Assembly: GCA_014802435.1 (NCBI GenBank)
Contig: JAAVCG010000036.1
Location: 1-64,000 of the forward strand
Origin: Bacteroides sp.
GTDB lineage: Bacteria; Bacteroidota; Bacteroidia; Bacteroidales; Muribaculaceae
DNA length: 64,000 nt
Reading direction: 5' to 3'
The notes under the pieces were generated by a model, which worked only from the letters and a program-made list of their open reading frames with translations, made no database searches and was not told the DNA's origin. Below, piece after piece: positions 45,588 through 53,958 of this stretch (the stretch's first letter is position 1; each line of letters opens with the position of its first letter). The position numbers and the translations under genes are program-made.

Positions 45588-46904
45588 TTAAATAAGATTA
45601 GAGAGGGCATAAAGGGGAAAGATTTCAATTTGGTTATAAGTACCGAAGTTTTCAAGCGACGTTCTGATGCCCCGGTCAAGATGTTTCTGCTCCATGAAGA
45701 CATAAAGGCTTTGCATTGCACCCTTGAGGCCGCTCTTCACCTCTATGGGAGTGATTTGGTGATTGATGACGGTCACATAATCAACCTCGGCAAGCGCATT
45801 TTTAGCCATGCGGACCCAATAATAAAGCTCCGAACGGAGTCTGGGATTGGAATATTTGGTAATTTCCAGTCCGGCCGCAACTTCGGCGATACCTCCCCTA
45901 TTGACGAGCGACGAAGGGTCTTCAAGAATAATCTTTCCGGGATCAGAGTTAAGCATTGCAAACATCAGCCCGGTGTCCATAAATAGGAACTTGCGATATT
46001 TTTCATTAGCTTCCGCACCTAACGGGAGACCGTTGGCCGACGTGTGTGTGACCGAATGGATGATTCCGGCCAGTTCAAGTAATGAGAGAGCTTCCTTGAT
46101 GATTCGGCTCTCAGCGTTTTCGCTAACCCGAGAATAGACGAATTTTTCACCGGCTTGCATTGCGACGGCTCTTAACGTTGTCCACAAAACGAGGGGGGAG
46201 ATTCGCGTTTTATACTTTGCAAAGTCATCACGATAAGAGCTGAGCAAATCGTTCTGACGGTTTAAACATATGGAATAATCCTTTGTTTGGGCCCATTGGT
46301 CAACAACCTCGGGCATACCGCCAATAATGAGAAACTCCTTGAATAAGGCAACTAACTTTTCATAAATCGGCCCGGGGAGAGGATTGGAGGGGGAACACTG
46401 ATTTTTCTTGAAATCAACCAATTGCGGTTGGCCCATAGCATTCAGGAATTCATCAAACGAAAACGGATAGAGATAGAGCGACTCTATTCGCCCTACACCG
46501 AAAGACTGCAATTCCGCCAATGCAAACTCAAGCAGTGAGCCGGCGGCTATAATATGTAAATCAGGCCTTTGCTCATAAAAATAACGCAACGAAGCAATTG
46601 CCCGGGGGCAGCTTTGAATCTCATCAATAAAAATAAGGGTTTCCCCATCAATTATCTGAGTGTTGAAGAGGATACTTATTTGAGCACATATATCATTGAT
46701 GTTCAAGTTATTTCCAAAGAGTTCATGGAGGTCGCGCCGCTGCTCGAGGTCAATCTCTATATATGACTTGAATGACTTGGAAAGATTGCGCACCGCCGAT
46801 GACTTCCCCACTTGTCTCGCACCGCGTAACAATAGAGGTTTATGACCTTCGGAATCCTTCCATTGAGTCAAGTAAGAATCAATATTTCTGCTATAATATG
46901 CCAT
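45588..46904 (-). CDS. AAA ATPase with DUF4143 C-terminal domain
   Basis: 438 residues. N-terminal AAA_14-type ATPase: Walker A LLLRGARQVGKSS (about 24-36), Walker B LIFIDEIQSCP (about 89-99), sensor-like IAAGSLLEFALAE. The C-terminal half (about 200-400) is DUF4143, with LDLAGIIHSV-like and GxxxExxxGxE segments (GGIAEVAAGLEI, ELYYWVRMAKNALAEVDYV). The last part resembles a nuclease-like fold (EVDYVT..IEVKSG). Such stand-alone ATPases are numerous in Bacteroidetes and scattered by transfer; their role is unknown. Composition is more AT-rich than the neighbours. It is divergent from tetR across a 33 bp tandem repeat. Confidence 0.88.
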   Translation of the reverse strand: MAYYSRNIDSYLTQWKDSEGHKPLLLRGARQVGKSSAVRNLSKSFKSYIEIDLEQRRDLHELFGNNLNINDICAQISILFNTQIIDGETLIFIDEIQSCPRAIASLRYFYEQRPDLHIIAAGSLLEFALAELQSFGVGRIESLYLYPFSFDEFLNAMGQPQLVDFKKNQCSPSNPLPGPIYEKLVALFKEFLIIGGMPEVVDQWAQTKDYSICLNRQNDLLSSYRDDFAKYKTRISPLVLWTTLRAVAMQAGEKFVYSRVSENAESRIIKEALSLLELAGIIHSVTHTSANGLPLGAEANEKYRKFLFMDTGLMFAMLNSDPGKIILEDPSSLVNRGGIAEVAAGLEITKYSNPRLRSELYYWVRMAKNALAEVDYVTVINHQITPIEVKSGLKGAMQSLYVFMEQKHLDRGIRTSLENFGTYNQIEIFPLYALSNLI

Positions 46905-46932
46905 AAATTGGATAATTTGTTAATTGACAGCG

Positions 46933-46962
46933 CAAAGTTACGAAATTTTCAGAAAATCCAAA
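46933..46962 (-). promoter_or_regulatory. Promoter of the DUF4143 ATPase gene
   Basis: Minus strand: TAACTTTG at 46933-46940 and TTTG at 46959-46962, spaced 18 nt. The -33 lies inside the first unit of the 33 bp tandem repeat. Confidence 0.6.
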
Positions 46963-47034
46963 CCGTTTTTTGGAAGAAATTGCAGAAAATCCAAACCGTT
47001 TTTGGGTAAAAAATGCAAAAAATCCAAACCGAAG
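46950..47034. repeat. 33 bp tandem repeat between divergent promoters
   Basis: Two complete units (46950-46982, 46983-47015) and a partial third (47016-47034). The conserved core is AAAATCCAAACCGTTTTT. The array fills the space between the ATPase promoter and the tetR promoter. Confidence 0.8.
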
Positions 47035-47042
47035 GAGGTGGA

Positions 47043-47074
47043 TTTGGTTGTTTTGGGAAAAATGCGTAAATTTG
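47043..47074 (+). promoter_or_regulatory. Promoter of the tetR-fabG-rimM operon
   Basis: TTTG at 47043-47046, 20 nt spacer, TAAATTTG at 47067-47074: an exact match to the Bacteroidetes consensus. The tetR ATG is 13 nt after the -7 element, so the leader is under 12 nt. Confidence 0.8.
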
Positions 47075-47087
47075 CAGTGTTAAAAAA

Positions 47088-47702
47088 ATGGCTCAGCGTA
47101 CACGAGACAGACTCATTGAGGTGGCCCGTCAGCTCTTTACCCGTCAGGGCATCGAGAATACCACCATGAACGACATCGCCACGGCGTCAGACCGCGGGCG
47201 GCGTACGCTCTACACCTATTTCCGAACCAAGGGCGACATTTATGATGCTGTCATAGAGCGCGAAACGGAGCGCATCCGCACCGAAATCGAGGCCGAAGTG
47301 GCGGCTCAGTCGCAGCCGCGTGAAAAGCTCAGGGCGCTGATGCTCAGCCGCCTGAGAATTGCTATGGAGAATGCCCATGGCTATCAGCTCTGGCTCAAAT
47401 CCATTTTCAGCAGCGATGCCCGTCGGGCCAAGACCATCCGCGCCATGGTTGCCGACCGAATCTATGAGATGATTGAGGAAATAGTCACTTCCGGCATCGC
47501 TTCGGGCGATTTCATCCCCAGCCAGGCGCGGCGGCTGCCCATCATGCTGACCATGACCGTCAGAGGCACGGACTGGATGATTACCCAGGAGGAGCTCTCA
47601 CATGAGGAGATTGACCGATGGATTTCTCAATCTGTTGACTTCATTATTGACGGAATTTCCGGTCGGCCTACGCAGAATAACACTGACAACGAAAACTCAT
47701 AA
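47088..47702 (+). CDS. TetR/AcrR-family transcriptional regulator
   Basis: 204 residues. The N-terminal helix-turn-helix domain is clear: RLIEVARQLFTRQGIENTTM, DIATASDRGRRTLYTYFRTK, then GDIYDAVIERETERIRTEIE. The C-terminal ligand domain is divergent, with no family assignment. It is transcribed from a short-leader promoter and lies 32 bp upstream of fabG, so control of fatty acid metabolism or self-control is plausible. The 33 bp repeat upstream could be its operator and could also control the divergent ATPase; this is inference. Confidence 0.88.
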   Translation: MAQRTRDRLIEVARQLFTRQGIENTTMNDIATASDRGRRTLYTYFRTKGDIYDAVIERETERIRTEIEAEVAAQSQPREKLRALMLSRLRIAMENAHGYQLWLKSIFSSDARRAKTIRAMVADRIYEMIEEIVTSGIASGDFIPSQARRLPIMLTMTVRGTDWMITQEELSHEEIDRWISQSVDFIIDGISGRPTQNNTDNENS

Positions 47703-47734
47703 ATTCAACTAAATTAATAAATCAAGAAATCATT

Positions 47735-48481
47735 ATGAAACTTCTCGAAGGAAAAACCGCCCTCATTACCGGCGCCGCCCGCGGCATTGGTAAGGCACTG
47801 GCCATCCGATTTGCACAGGAAGGCGCCAATATCGCATTTACTGACCTCGCCATTGACGAAAACGGCGAAGCCACCAAGGCTGAAATTGCCGCCCTCGGCG
47901 TTAAGGTTGAGGCCTATGCTTCAAATGCCGCAGACTTCCAGCAGACTCAGGAAGTAGTTGCCAAGGTTCATGAAGACTTCGGCCGCATTGACATCCTGGT
48001 CAACAACGCCGGAATCACCAAGGACGGACTGATGATGCGCATGAGCGAGGCTCAATGGGACGCCGTTATCAACGTCAACCTCAAGAGCGCGTTTAACTTC
48101 TGCAAGGCCGTGCTGCCCATCATGATGAAGCAGCGCAGCGGCTCAATCATCAACATGGCCTCCGTCGTAGGCGTTCATGGCAATGCCGGTCAGGCTAACT
48201 ATGCATCGTCAAAGGCCGGCCTGATTGCCCTGGCCAAGTCAATCGCTCAGGAAGTGGGCAGCCGCGGAATCCGCGCCAACGCCATCGCTCCGGGCTTCAT
48301 CGAAACGGCCATGACCGCCGCTCTACCTGAAGAAGTACGCGCCGAATGGGCCAAGAAAATCCCCCTGCGTCGCGGCGGCAAGCCCGAAGATATTGCCAAC
48401 GTGGCAACCTTCCTCGCTTCAGATATGTCAAGCTATGTTACCGGTCAGGTAATCCAGGTTGACGGCGGCATGAACATGTAA
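47735..48481 (+). CDS. fabG: 3-oxoacyl-[acyl-carrier-protein] reductase
   Basis: 248 residues. Short-chain dehydrogenase that reduces 3-ketoacyl-ACP with NADPH in the fatty acid elongation cycle. The cofactor motif is TGAARGIGKALA near the N-terminus, then NNAGIT, the catalytic Ser in IINMASVVG, and YASSKAGLIALAKS with Tyr and Lys of the catalytic triad. The end, SSYVTGQVIQVDGGMNM, is typical of FabG. Placed between tetR and a DUF4290 gene with gaps of 32 and 11 bp. A sole SDR outside a fab cluster could act on another substrate, but the match to FabG is close. Confidence 0.93.
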   Translation: MKLLEGKTALITGAARGIGKALAIRFAQEGANIAFTDLAIDENGEATKAEIAALGVKVEAYASNAADFQQTQEVVAKVHEDFGRIDILVNNAGITKDGLMMRMSEAQWDAVINVNLKSAFNFCKAVLPIMMKQRSGSIINMASVVGVHGNAGQANYASSKAGLIALAKSIAQEVGSRGIRANAIAPGFIETAMTAALPEEVRAEWAKKIPLRRGGKPEDIANVATFLASDMSSYVTGQVIQVDGGMNM

Positions 48482-48492
48482 TTCCCCCCGGG

Positions 48493-49089
48493 ATGCTTCA
48501 ATATAACACCAAACAGGAACCTCTGCGGATGCCCGAATACGGGCGTCATGTCCAGCAGATGGTTGACCACTGTCTGACTATCGATGATCGCGACGAGCGT
48601 AACCTCTACGCTCGCGGGATCATCGATACCATCTGCAGGCTGAACCCTCAGCAGCGCACAAGCCCTGAATGGCGCGCCAAACTCTGGGACCACCTCGCCA
48701 TAATGAGTAATTTTCAGCTCGACATTGACTATCCGGAGGGATGCTCCATCACCCCGGAGGAGCTCAATCTGAGGCCCGAGCCCATGGCTCTGCCTCCGCG
48801 CGGAATGATGAGACGCGTTTATGGCAACAACATTGACCAGATGATTGACGCGGCCATTGCTATGGCGCCGGATGACCCTGACCGCGAGGAGTTTATCATC
48901 CTCCTGGCCAATCACATGAAGAAACTCATGATGACCGAGAATCCGGAAAACGCCACTGATGCACGCATTTTCAAGGACTTGGCCGAAATGAGCGGCGGAC
49001 ATCTCAGACTGTCCACTCAGACCACCAAGCTCCGTGAATTTGAAATCCTCGAGGCTCCCGTCTCAAAGAAAAAGAAACGCAAACGCTGA
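48493..49089 (+). CDS. DUF4290 family protein
   Basis: 198 residues. The N-terminal stretch MLQYNTKQEPLRMPEYGR followed by HVQQMVDHCLTIDDRDERN matches the DUF4290 family, a conserved cytosolic protein of Bacteroidetes. The protein is mostly helical; the C-terminus is strongly basic (SKKKKRKR), suggesting nucleic acid or ribosome contact. Its place immediately before rimM, with the TGA stop overlapping the rimM ATG, supports translational coupling with a ribosome assembly factor. Molecular function is unknown. Confidence 0.88.
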   Translation: MLQYNTKQEPLRMPEYGRHVQQMVDHCLTIDDRDERNLYARGIIDTICRLNPQQRTSPEWRAKLWDHLAIMSNFQLDIDYPEGCSITPEELNLRPEPMALPPRGMMRRVYGNNIDQMIDAAIAMAPDDPDREEFIILLANHMKKLMMTENPENATDARIFKDLAEMSGGHLRLSTQTTKLREFEILEAPVSKKKKRKR

Positions 49090-49607
49090 TGGAAGCCGTT
49101 CGACTGGCCGTCGGGACCATAATCAAGCCCCACGGAATCAAGGGGGAGCTGAACGTCATGATGACTGACCGCGCCGAGGCCGATGACTTTGCCCCGGGAG
49201 CATGTCTGTTCATTGAAATCGAGGGTTTGGACGTGCCCTTCTTTGTCGGGACGATGCGCTCGCGCGGCGCTGACTCTCTGCTGATTACTCTTGATGAAAT
49301 CACTGATGAGCGTCAGGCGGCTGAACTCACCGGCAAGACCCTCTATGCCATGGTTGACCCGGCGGAGCTTGACGATGACGACGAGCTGACGGCCGGCGCC
49401 CTCATCGGCTATGAGGTCATTGACCAATCGTCGGGCCTGGAAATCGGGCGCATTGCCGATGTGCAGGAACTGACGCCCGGATGCTGGTACTTCGTCATTG
49501 AAGGAACGGGGAAACTCATCCCGGCAGTCGACGAAATGATTCTCGATATTGACCCCGAACGGCGGCAGGTAACGATGGACCTTCCCCGGGGGCTGGCTGA
49601 ACTTTAA
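49089..49607 (+). CDS. rimM: 16S rRNA processing protein RimM
   Basis: 172 residues. RimM assists maturation of the 30S head together with protein S19. The N-terminal barrel shows VGTIIKPHGIKGELNV, the family signature, and VTLDEITDxxxAxxLxGxxL-type ITLDEITDERQAAELTGKTL. The C-terminal PRC-barrel contains IGYEVIDQSSGLEIGRIADV and LIPAVDEMILDIDPERRQV. Start codon overlaps the DUF4290 stop by one base. In other bacteria rimM sits with rpsP and trmD; the present neighbourhood is typical of Bacteroidetes instead. Confidence 0.95.
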   Translation: MEAVRLAVGTIIKPHGIKGELNVMMTDRAEADDFAPGACLFIEIEGLDVPFFVGTMRSRGADSLLITLDEITDERQAAELTGKTLYAMVDPAELDDDDELTAGALIGYEVIDQSSGLEIGRIADVQELTPGCWYFVIEGTGKLIPAVDEMILDIDPERRQVTMDLPRGLAEL

Positions 49608-49657
49608 GCGTTAGTCAGGCGTTTAGATTTGTGAGAAAGATGCCTTGATGGCTGCTG

Positions 49658-49674
49658 ACTGACATTTTGTCAGT
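49658..49674. promoter_or_regulatory. Palindromic operator-like site upstream of groES
   Basis: ACTGACA-TTT-TGTCAGT, a perfect 7-3-7 palindrome. A near-identical site precedes dnaK at 20480-20496. Its centre is 35 nt from the -12 doublet of the sigma-54-like promoter. Confidence 0.65.
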
Positions 49675-49686
49675 TTCAGGGTCGTT

Positions 49687-49702
49687 TGGCATGTTTTTCG
49701 CA
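49687..49702 (+). promoter_or_regulatory. Sigma-54-like promoter of groES-groEL
   Basis: TGGCATG-TTTT-TCGCA: GG (49688-49689) and GC (49700-49701) are separated by exactly 10 nt as in RpoN promoters. It lies 43 nt upstream of the groES ATG. No TAnnTTTG element was found nearby. Confidence 0.6.
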
Positions 49703-49745
49703 TTTCTTTTAATAAACAAAAAAAATCAAAACCACTATAACCAAA

Positions 49746-50014
49746 ATGAATATTAAACCTTTAGCAGACCGAGTGGTTATCAAACCCACTCCGGCCGAAG
49801 AAGTAACAATGGCGGGCATCATTATCCCCGATTCCGCCAAGGAAAAACCCCTGAAGGGCGAAGTCGTTGCCGTTGGCAACGGAACCAAGGATGAAGAGAT
49901 GATTCTCAAGCCCGGCGACACGGTTCTCTATGGCAAATATGCCGGCACGGAAATTGAACTCGAGGGCGAGAAAATCCTCATCATGCGTCAGAGCGATGTG
50001 CTCGCAACCCTTTG

Positions 50015-50015
<1 letters not shown>
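49746..50015 (+). CDS. groES: Co-chaperonin GroES
   Basis: 89 residues, the lid of the GroEL chamber. Typical: [19 protein letters not shown], the mobile loop [20 protein letters not shown], and the C-terminal [20 protein letters not shown]. Followed 35 bp later by groEL; the gap consists of degenerate repeats of TAATTAGTAATTA with no clear ribosome-binding site. Confidence 0.97.
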
Positions 50016-51685
<1,670 letters not shown>

Positions 51686-51710
51686 TCCCCGCCCAAACAA
51701 ACAGCTAAAA

Positions 51711-51752
51711 CAAGAGGCTGCGTCGAATCCGACCCAGCCCCTTGTTTTTTTT
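51711..51752 (+). terminator. Terminator of groES-groEL
   Basis: Stem of 15 pairs with two mismatches (51711-51725 CAAGAGGCTGCGTCG with 51730-51744) and tetraloop AATC, followed by eight T. Confidence 0.85.
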
Positions 51753-51858
51753 ATAGCTATCAGGTAATAAATGCAAACGCCCGCAGAAAAATCCATCCAA
51801 TGGCTTCCCGTTACTTGACAAGCATCTCGGTCAATTTTTTCACCAGAATTACATAAAA

Positions 51859-52041
51859 TCAAAGATGGCTATCGGCATATTGCTCCTCTGAATAATCTGC
51901 AACGAGATTAGACAGAAGCACGAGTTCTATGTAATTCGGATCTGTTTCCGGAGTCTCATCATTAACCAAGGGGAGCAACTGTTCAACTCTATTTACCGCC
52001 CAATTATATTGGTTTTCATTTTCAATTTTAGTCATTTTCAT
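51859..52041 (-). pseudogene. Remnant of a HigA-like antitoxin gene
   Basis: 60 codons remain. The sequence ENENQYNWAVNRVEQLLPLV followed by PNYIELVLLSNLVADYSEEQ matches my memory of the N-terminal part of HigA-type XRE antitoxins in Bacteroidetes, whose helix-turn-helix follows after a YPI motif. Here the frame breaks at EEQYA; skipping one base would restore Y-P-I, so a one-base insertion is likely. The helix-turn-helix region that should follow is absent, and no higB toxin gene lies on either side. It follows nth on the same strand with a 21 bp gap. An intact small unknown protein is the alternative. Confidence 0.55.
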
Positions 52042-52062
52042 CAGTTTAAATGGTTGAACAGT

Positions 52063-52698
52063 TTAGGATTTTTGGTAGTGGCGGCAGAGGTCGGTGAGGG
52101 AGCAGTTGAGGCAGTCGGGGCGGCGGGCTTTGCAGACGTAGCGGCCGTGGAGGATGAGCCAATGGTGGGCCTTGGGGATGATTTCCGGGGGGATATGGCT
52201 GACGAGTTCGCGCTCAGTCTGGAGCGGGGTTTTGCTGCCGGTGGTGAGGCCGAGGCGCTCGCTGACGCGGAAGACGTGAGTGTCCACAGCCATCGTCGGC
52301 TGATTCCAGATAACGGCAAGAATGACGTTGGCGGTCTTGCGCCCCACTCCCGGGAGCGACATCAGTTGGTCAATATCAGAGGGGACCTCGCCGCCGAATT
52401 CATCAACGAGCCGGCGCGCCATCCCTATGAGCGACTTGGTCTTATTATTAGGATAAGACACGGAGCGGATGAGTTCAAAGACCTGCTCCTCAGTGGCGGC
52501 GGCGAGAGCTTCTGCCGTTGGAAACGCCTTAAAGAGGGCGGGAGTTACCTGGTTAATCCGCTTGTCAGTGCATTGGGCCGAGAGGATAACCGCGCAAAGC
52601 AGCTCAAAAGGCGAGGAAAAATTCAGCTCGGTTTCAGCTACGGGCATAGCCTGCTGAAACCGAGCAATTATGGCGTCATAACGCTCTTGTAGGGTCAT
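52063..52698 (-). CDS. nth: Endonuclease III
   Basis: 211 residues. DNA glycosylase and AP lyase that removes oxidised pyrimidines. The helix-hairpin-helix LPGVGRKTANVIL contains the catalytic Lys, and the catalytic Asp is in MAVDTHVFRVSERLGL. The iron-sulfur cluster motif is complete at the C-terminus: C-KARRPD-C-LN-C-SLTDL-C (Cys-X6-Cys-X2-Cys-X5-Cys). It starts 6 bp after pheS and should be co-transcribed with it. Confidence 0.96.
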   Translation of the reverse strand: MTLQERYDAIIARFQQAMPVAETELNFSSPFELLCAVILSAQCTDKRINQVTPALFKAFPTAEALAAATEEQVFELIRSVSYPNNKTKSLIGMARRLVDEFGGEVPSDIDQLMSLPGVGRKTANVILAVIWNQPTMAVDTHVFRVSERLGLTTGSKTPLQTERELVSHIPPEIIPKAHHWLILHGRYVCKARRPDCLNCSLTDLCRHYQKS

Positions 52699-52704
52699 AG
52701 TTGG

Positions 52705-53742
52705 TTACTTTGCGGCAGAAGTAAACTCACGGAGGAAGCGGACGTCATTTTCAGAGAACATTCGCAGGTCCTTCACGCGATATTTGAGGTTGGTGATTCG
52801 TTCGATACCCATACCGAGGGCATAGCCGGTATATTTCTTGGAGTCGATTCCGCAGGCATCAAGCACGTTGGGGTCCACCATTCCGCAGCCAAGGATTTCA
52901 ACCCATCCCGTCTGCTTGCAGAAGGCACAACCCTTGCCACCACAGATATTGCAGGAGATATCCATCTCGGCGCTCGGCTCGGTGAAGGGGAAGTAGCTCG
53001 GACGGAGGCGGATTTGCGTTTCAGGGCCAAACATTTCGCGGGCAAAGAAGAGCAGGGCCTGCTTGAGGTCAGCAAAGCTAACGTTTTCAGCCACATAGAG
53101 AGCTTCAACCTGATGGAAGAAGCAGTGGGCGCGAGCCGAGATTGCCTCATTGCGGTAAACGCGTCCGGGGCAGATGATGCGGATGGGGGGCTGAGCGTGT
53201 TCCATCACGCGAGTCTGAACGGACGAAGTGTGAGTGCGCAGGAGCACATCGCCCTGCTCCGGATCACGGCTCAGGAAGAAGGTGTCCTGCATATCGCGAG
53301 CGGGATGGTCAGCGGCAAAGTTGAGCGAGGAGAACACATGCCAGTCATCCTCAATTTCAGGACCTTCGGCAATGCTGAAACCCATGCGAGAGAAGATATC
53401 GATAATCTCCTGGCGCACAATGTTAAGCGGATGGCGCGTACCGATGGGCATCGGAGCCGGAGTGCGCGTAAGGTCCAGCGCATCGGCAGCGGCGCCGGCG
53501 GCCTGCTCGGCAGCCTGAGTCTTGAGGGTGTTTATGCGCTCCGTTGCAAAAGTTTTCAGCTCATTGAGTTTCTGTCCAAGCTCGCGTTTAAGCTCCGGAG
53601 CAACGGTACGGAAGTCATTCATCAGCAGAGAGATTGCGCCCTTTTTGCTGAGATATTTGATGCGAAGTTCCTCAACGGCGGCCTCATTCTGAGCCTCAGC
53701 TGCGGCAATCTCCGCCTTAAGTTGTTCAATTTTTTCAAGCAT
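52705..53742 (-). CDS. pheS: Phenylalanyl-tRNA synthetase alpha subunit
   Basis: 345 residues. Catalytic subunit of the tetrameric class II synthetase that charges tRNA-Phe; pheT is not in the window, the usual unlinked arrangement in Bacteroidetes. The N-terminal coiled coil (about 1-90) contacts tRNA. Motif 2-like RVYRNEAISARAHCFFHQVEAL, the PSYFPFTEPSAEMDISC region and the C-terminal motif 3 LGMGIERITNLKY are all present. A Cys-rich stretch CNICGGKGCAFCKQTGW suggests a zinc-binding knuckle seen in some PheS proteins. Upstream is a -7 element with a short leader. Confidence 0.95.
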   Translation of the reverse strand: MLEKIEQLKAEIAAAEAQNEAAVEELRIKYLSKKGAISLLMNDFRTVAPELKRELGQKLNELKTFATERINTLKTQAAEQAAGAAADALDLTRTPAPMPIGTRHPLNIVRQEIIDIFSRMGFSIAEGPEIEDDWHVFSSLNFAADHPARDMQDTFFLSRDPEQGDVLLRTHTSSVQTRVMEHAQPPIRIICPGRVYRNEAISARAHCFFHQVEALYVAENVSFADLKQALLFFAREMFGPETQIRLRPSYFPFTEPSAEMDISCNICGGKGCAFCKQTGWVEILGCGMVDPNVLDACGIDSKKYTGYALGMGIERITNLKYRVKDLRMFSENDVRFLREFTSAAK

Positions 53743-53761
53743 AACGATAAAAATTTACGCG

Positions 53762-53769
53762 CAAATTTA
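53762..53769 (-). promoter_or_regulatory. -7 element of the pheS-nth promoter
   Basis: TAAATTTG on the minus strand ending 19 nt upstream of the pheS ATG. No clear -33 element. Confidence 0.55.
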
Positions 53770-53861
53770 CGAAAAATCTGCCACATTTCCTCATCTCCCC
53801 CCGATTTTTTTCACCGTCCCCGCCAAAACCCCTCAAAATCCCCCCTCTGATGATTGCAGGA

Positions 53862-53889
53862 GGCGGCGGATCGGAATCCGCCTTTCCAT
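53862..53889 (-). repeat. Single REP-like unit downstream of mutB
   Basis: On the minus strand ATGGAAA, palindrome core GGCGGATTCCGATCCGCC and GCC, exactly the same 28 bp as at 35412-35439. It lies 70 bp beyond the mutB stop codon, after the mutB terminator. Confidence 0.85.
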
Positions 53890-53904
53890 ATGGATGAGTG
53901 AATA

Positions 53905-53936
53905 TTAAAGGCCGGGCGTTGGGGCCCGGCCTTTTG
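53905..53936 (-). terminator. Terminator of mutA-mutB
   Basis: Perfect 10 bp stem AAGGCCGGGC / GCCCGGCCTT (53908-53917 with 53924-53933). The minus-strand tail is TTTAATATT. Confidence 0.65.
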
Positions 53937-53958
53937 GGTTTGGAGTGTCAGGGGAGGA

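Noticed and set aside
46950..47034. Small CRISPR or coding sequence with a repeated peptide (RKSKPFFG)
   Set aside because: Only 2.6 units without unique spacers; the frame overlaps two promoters and begins with TTG.
51859..52698. Functional HigBA toxin-antitoxin pair
   Set aside because: The antitoxin is truncated and frameshifted and the neighbouring gene is a clear endonuclease III, not a toxin.
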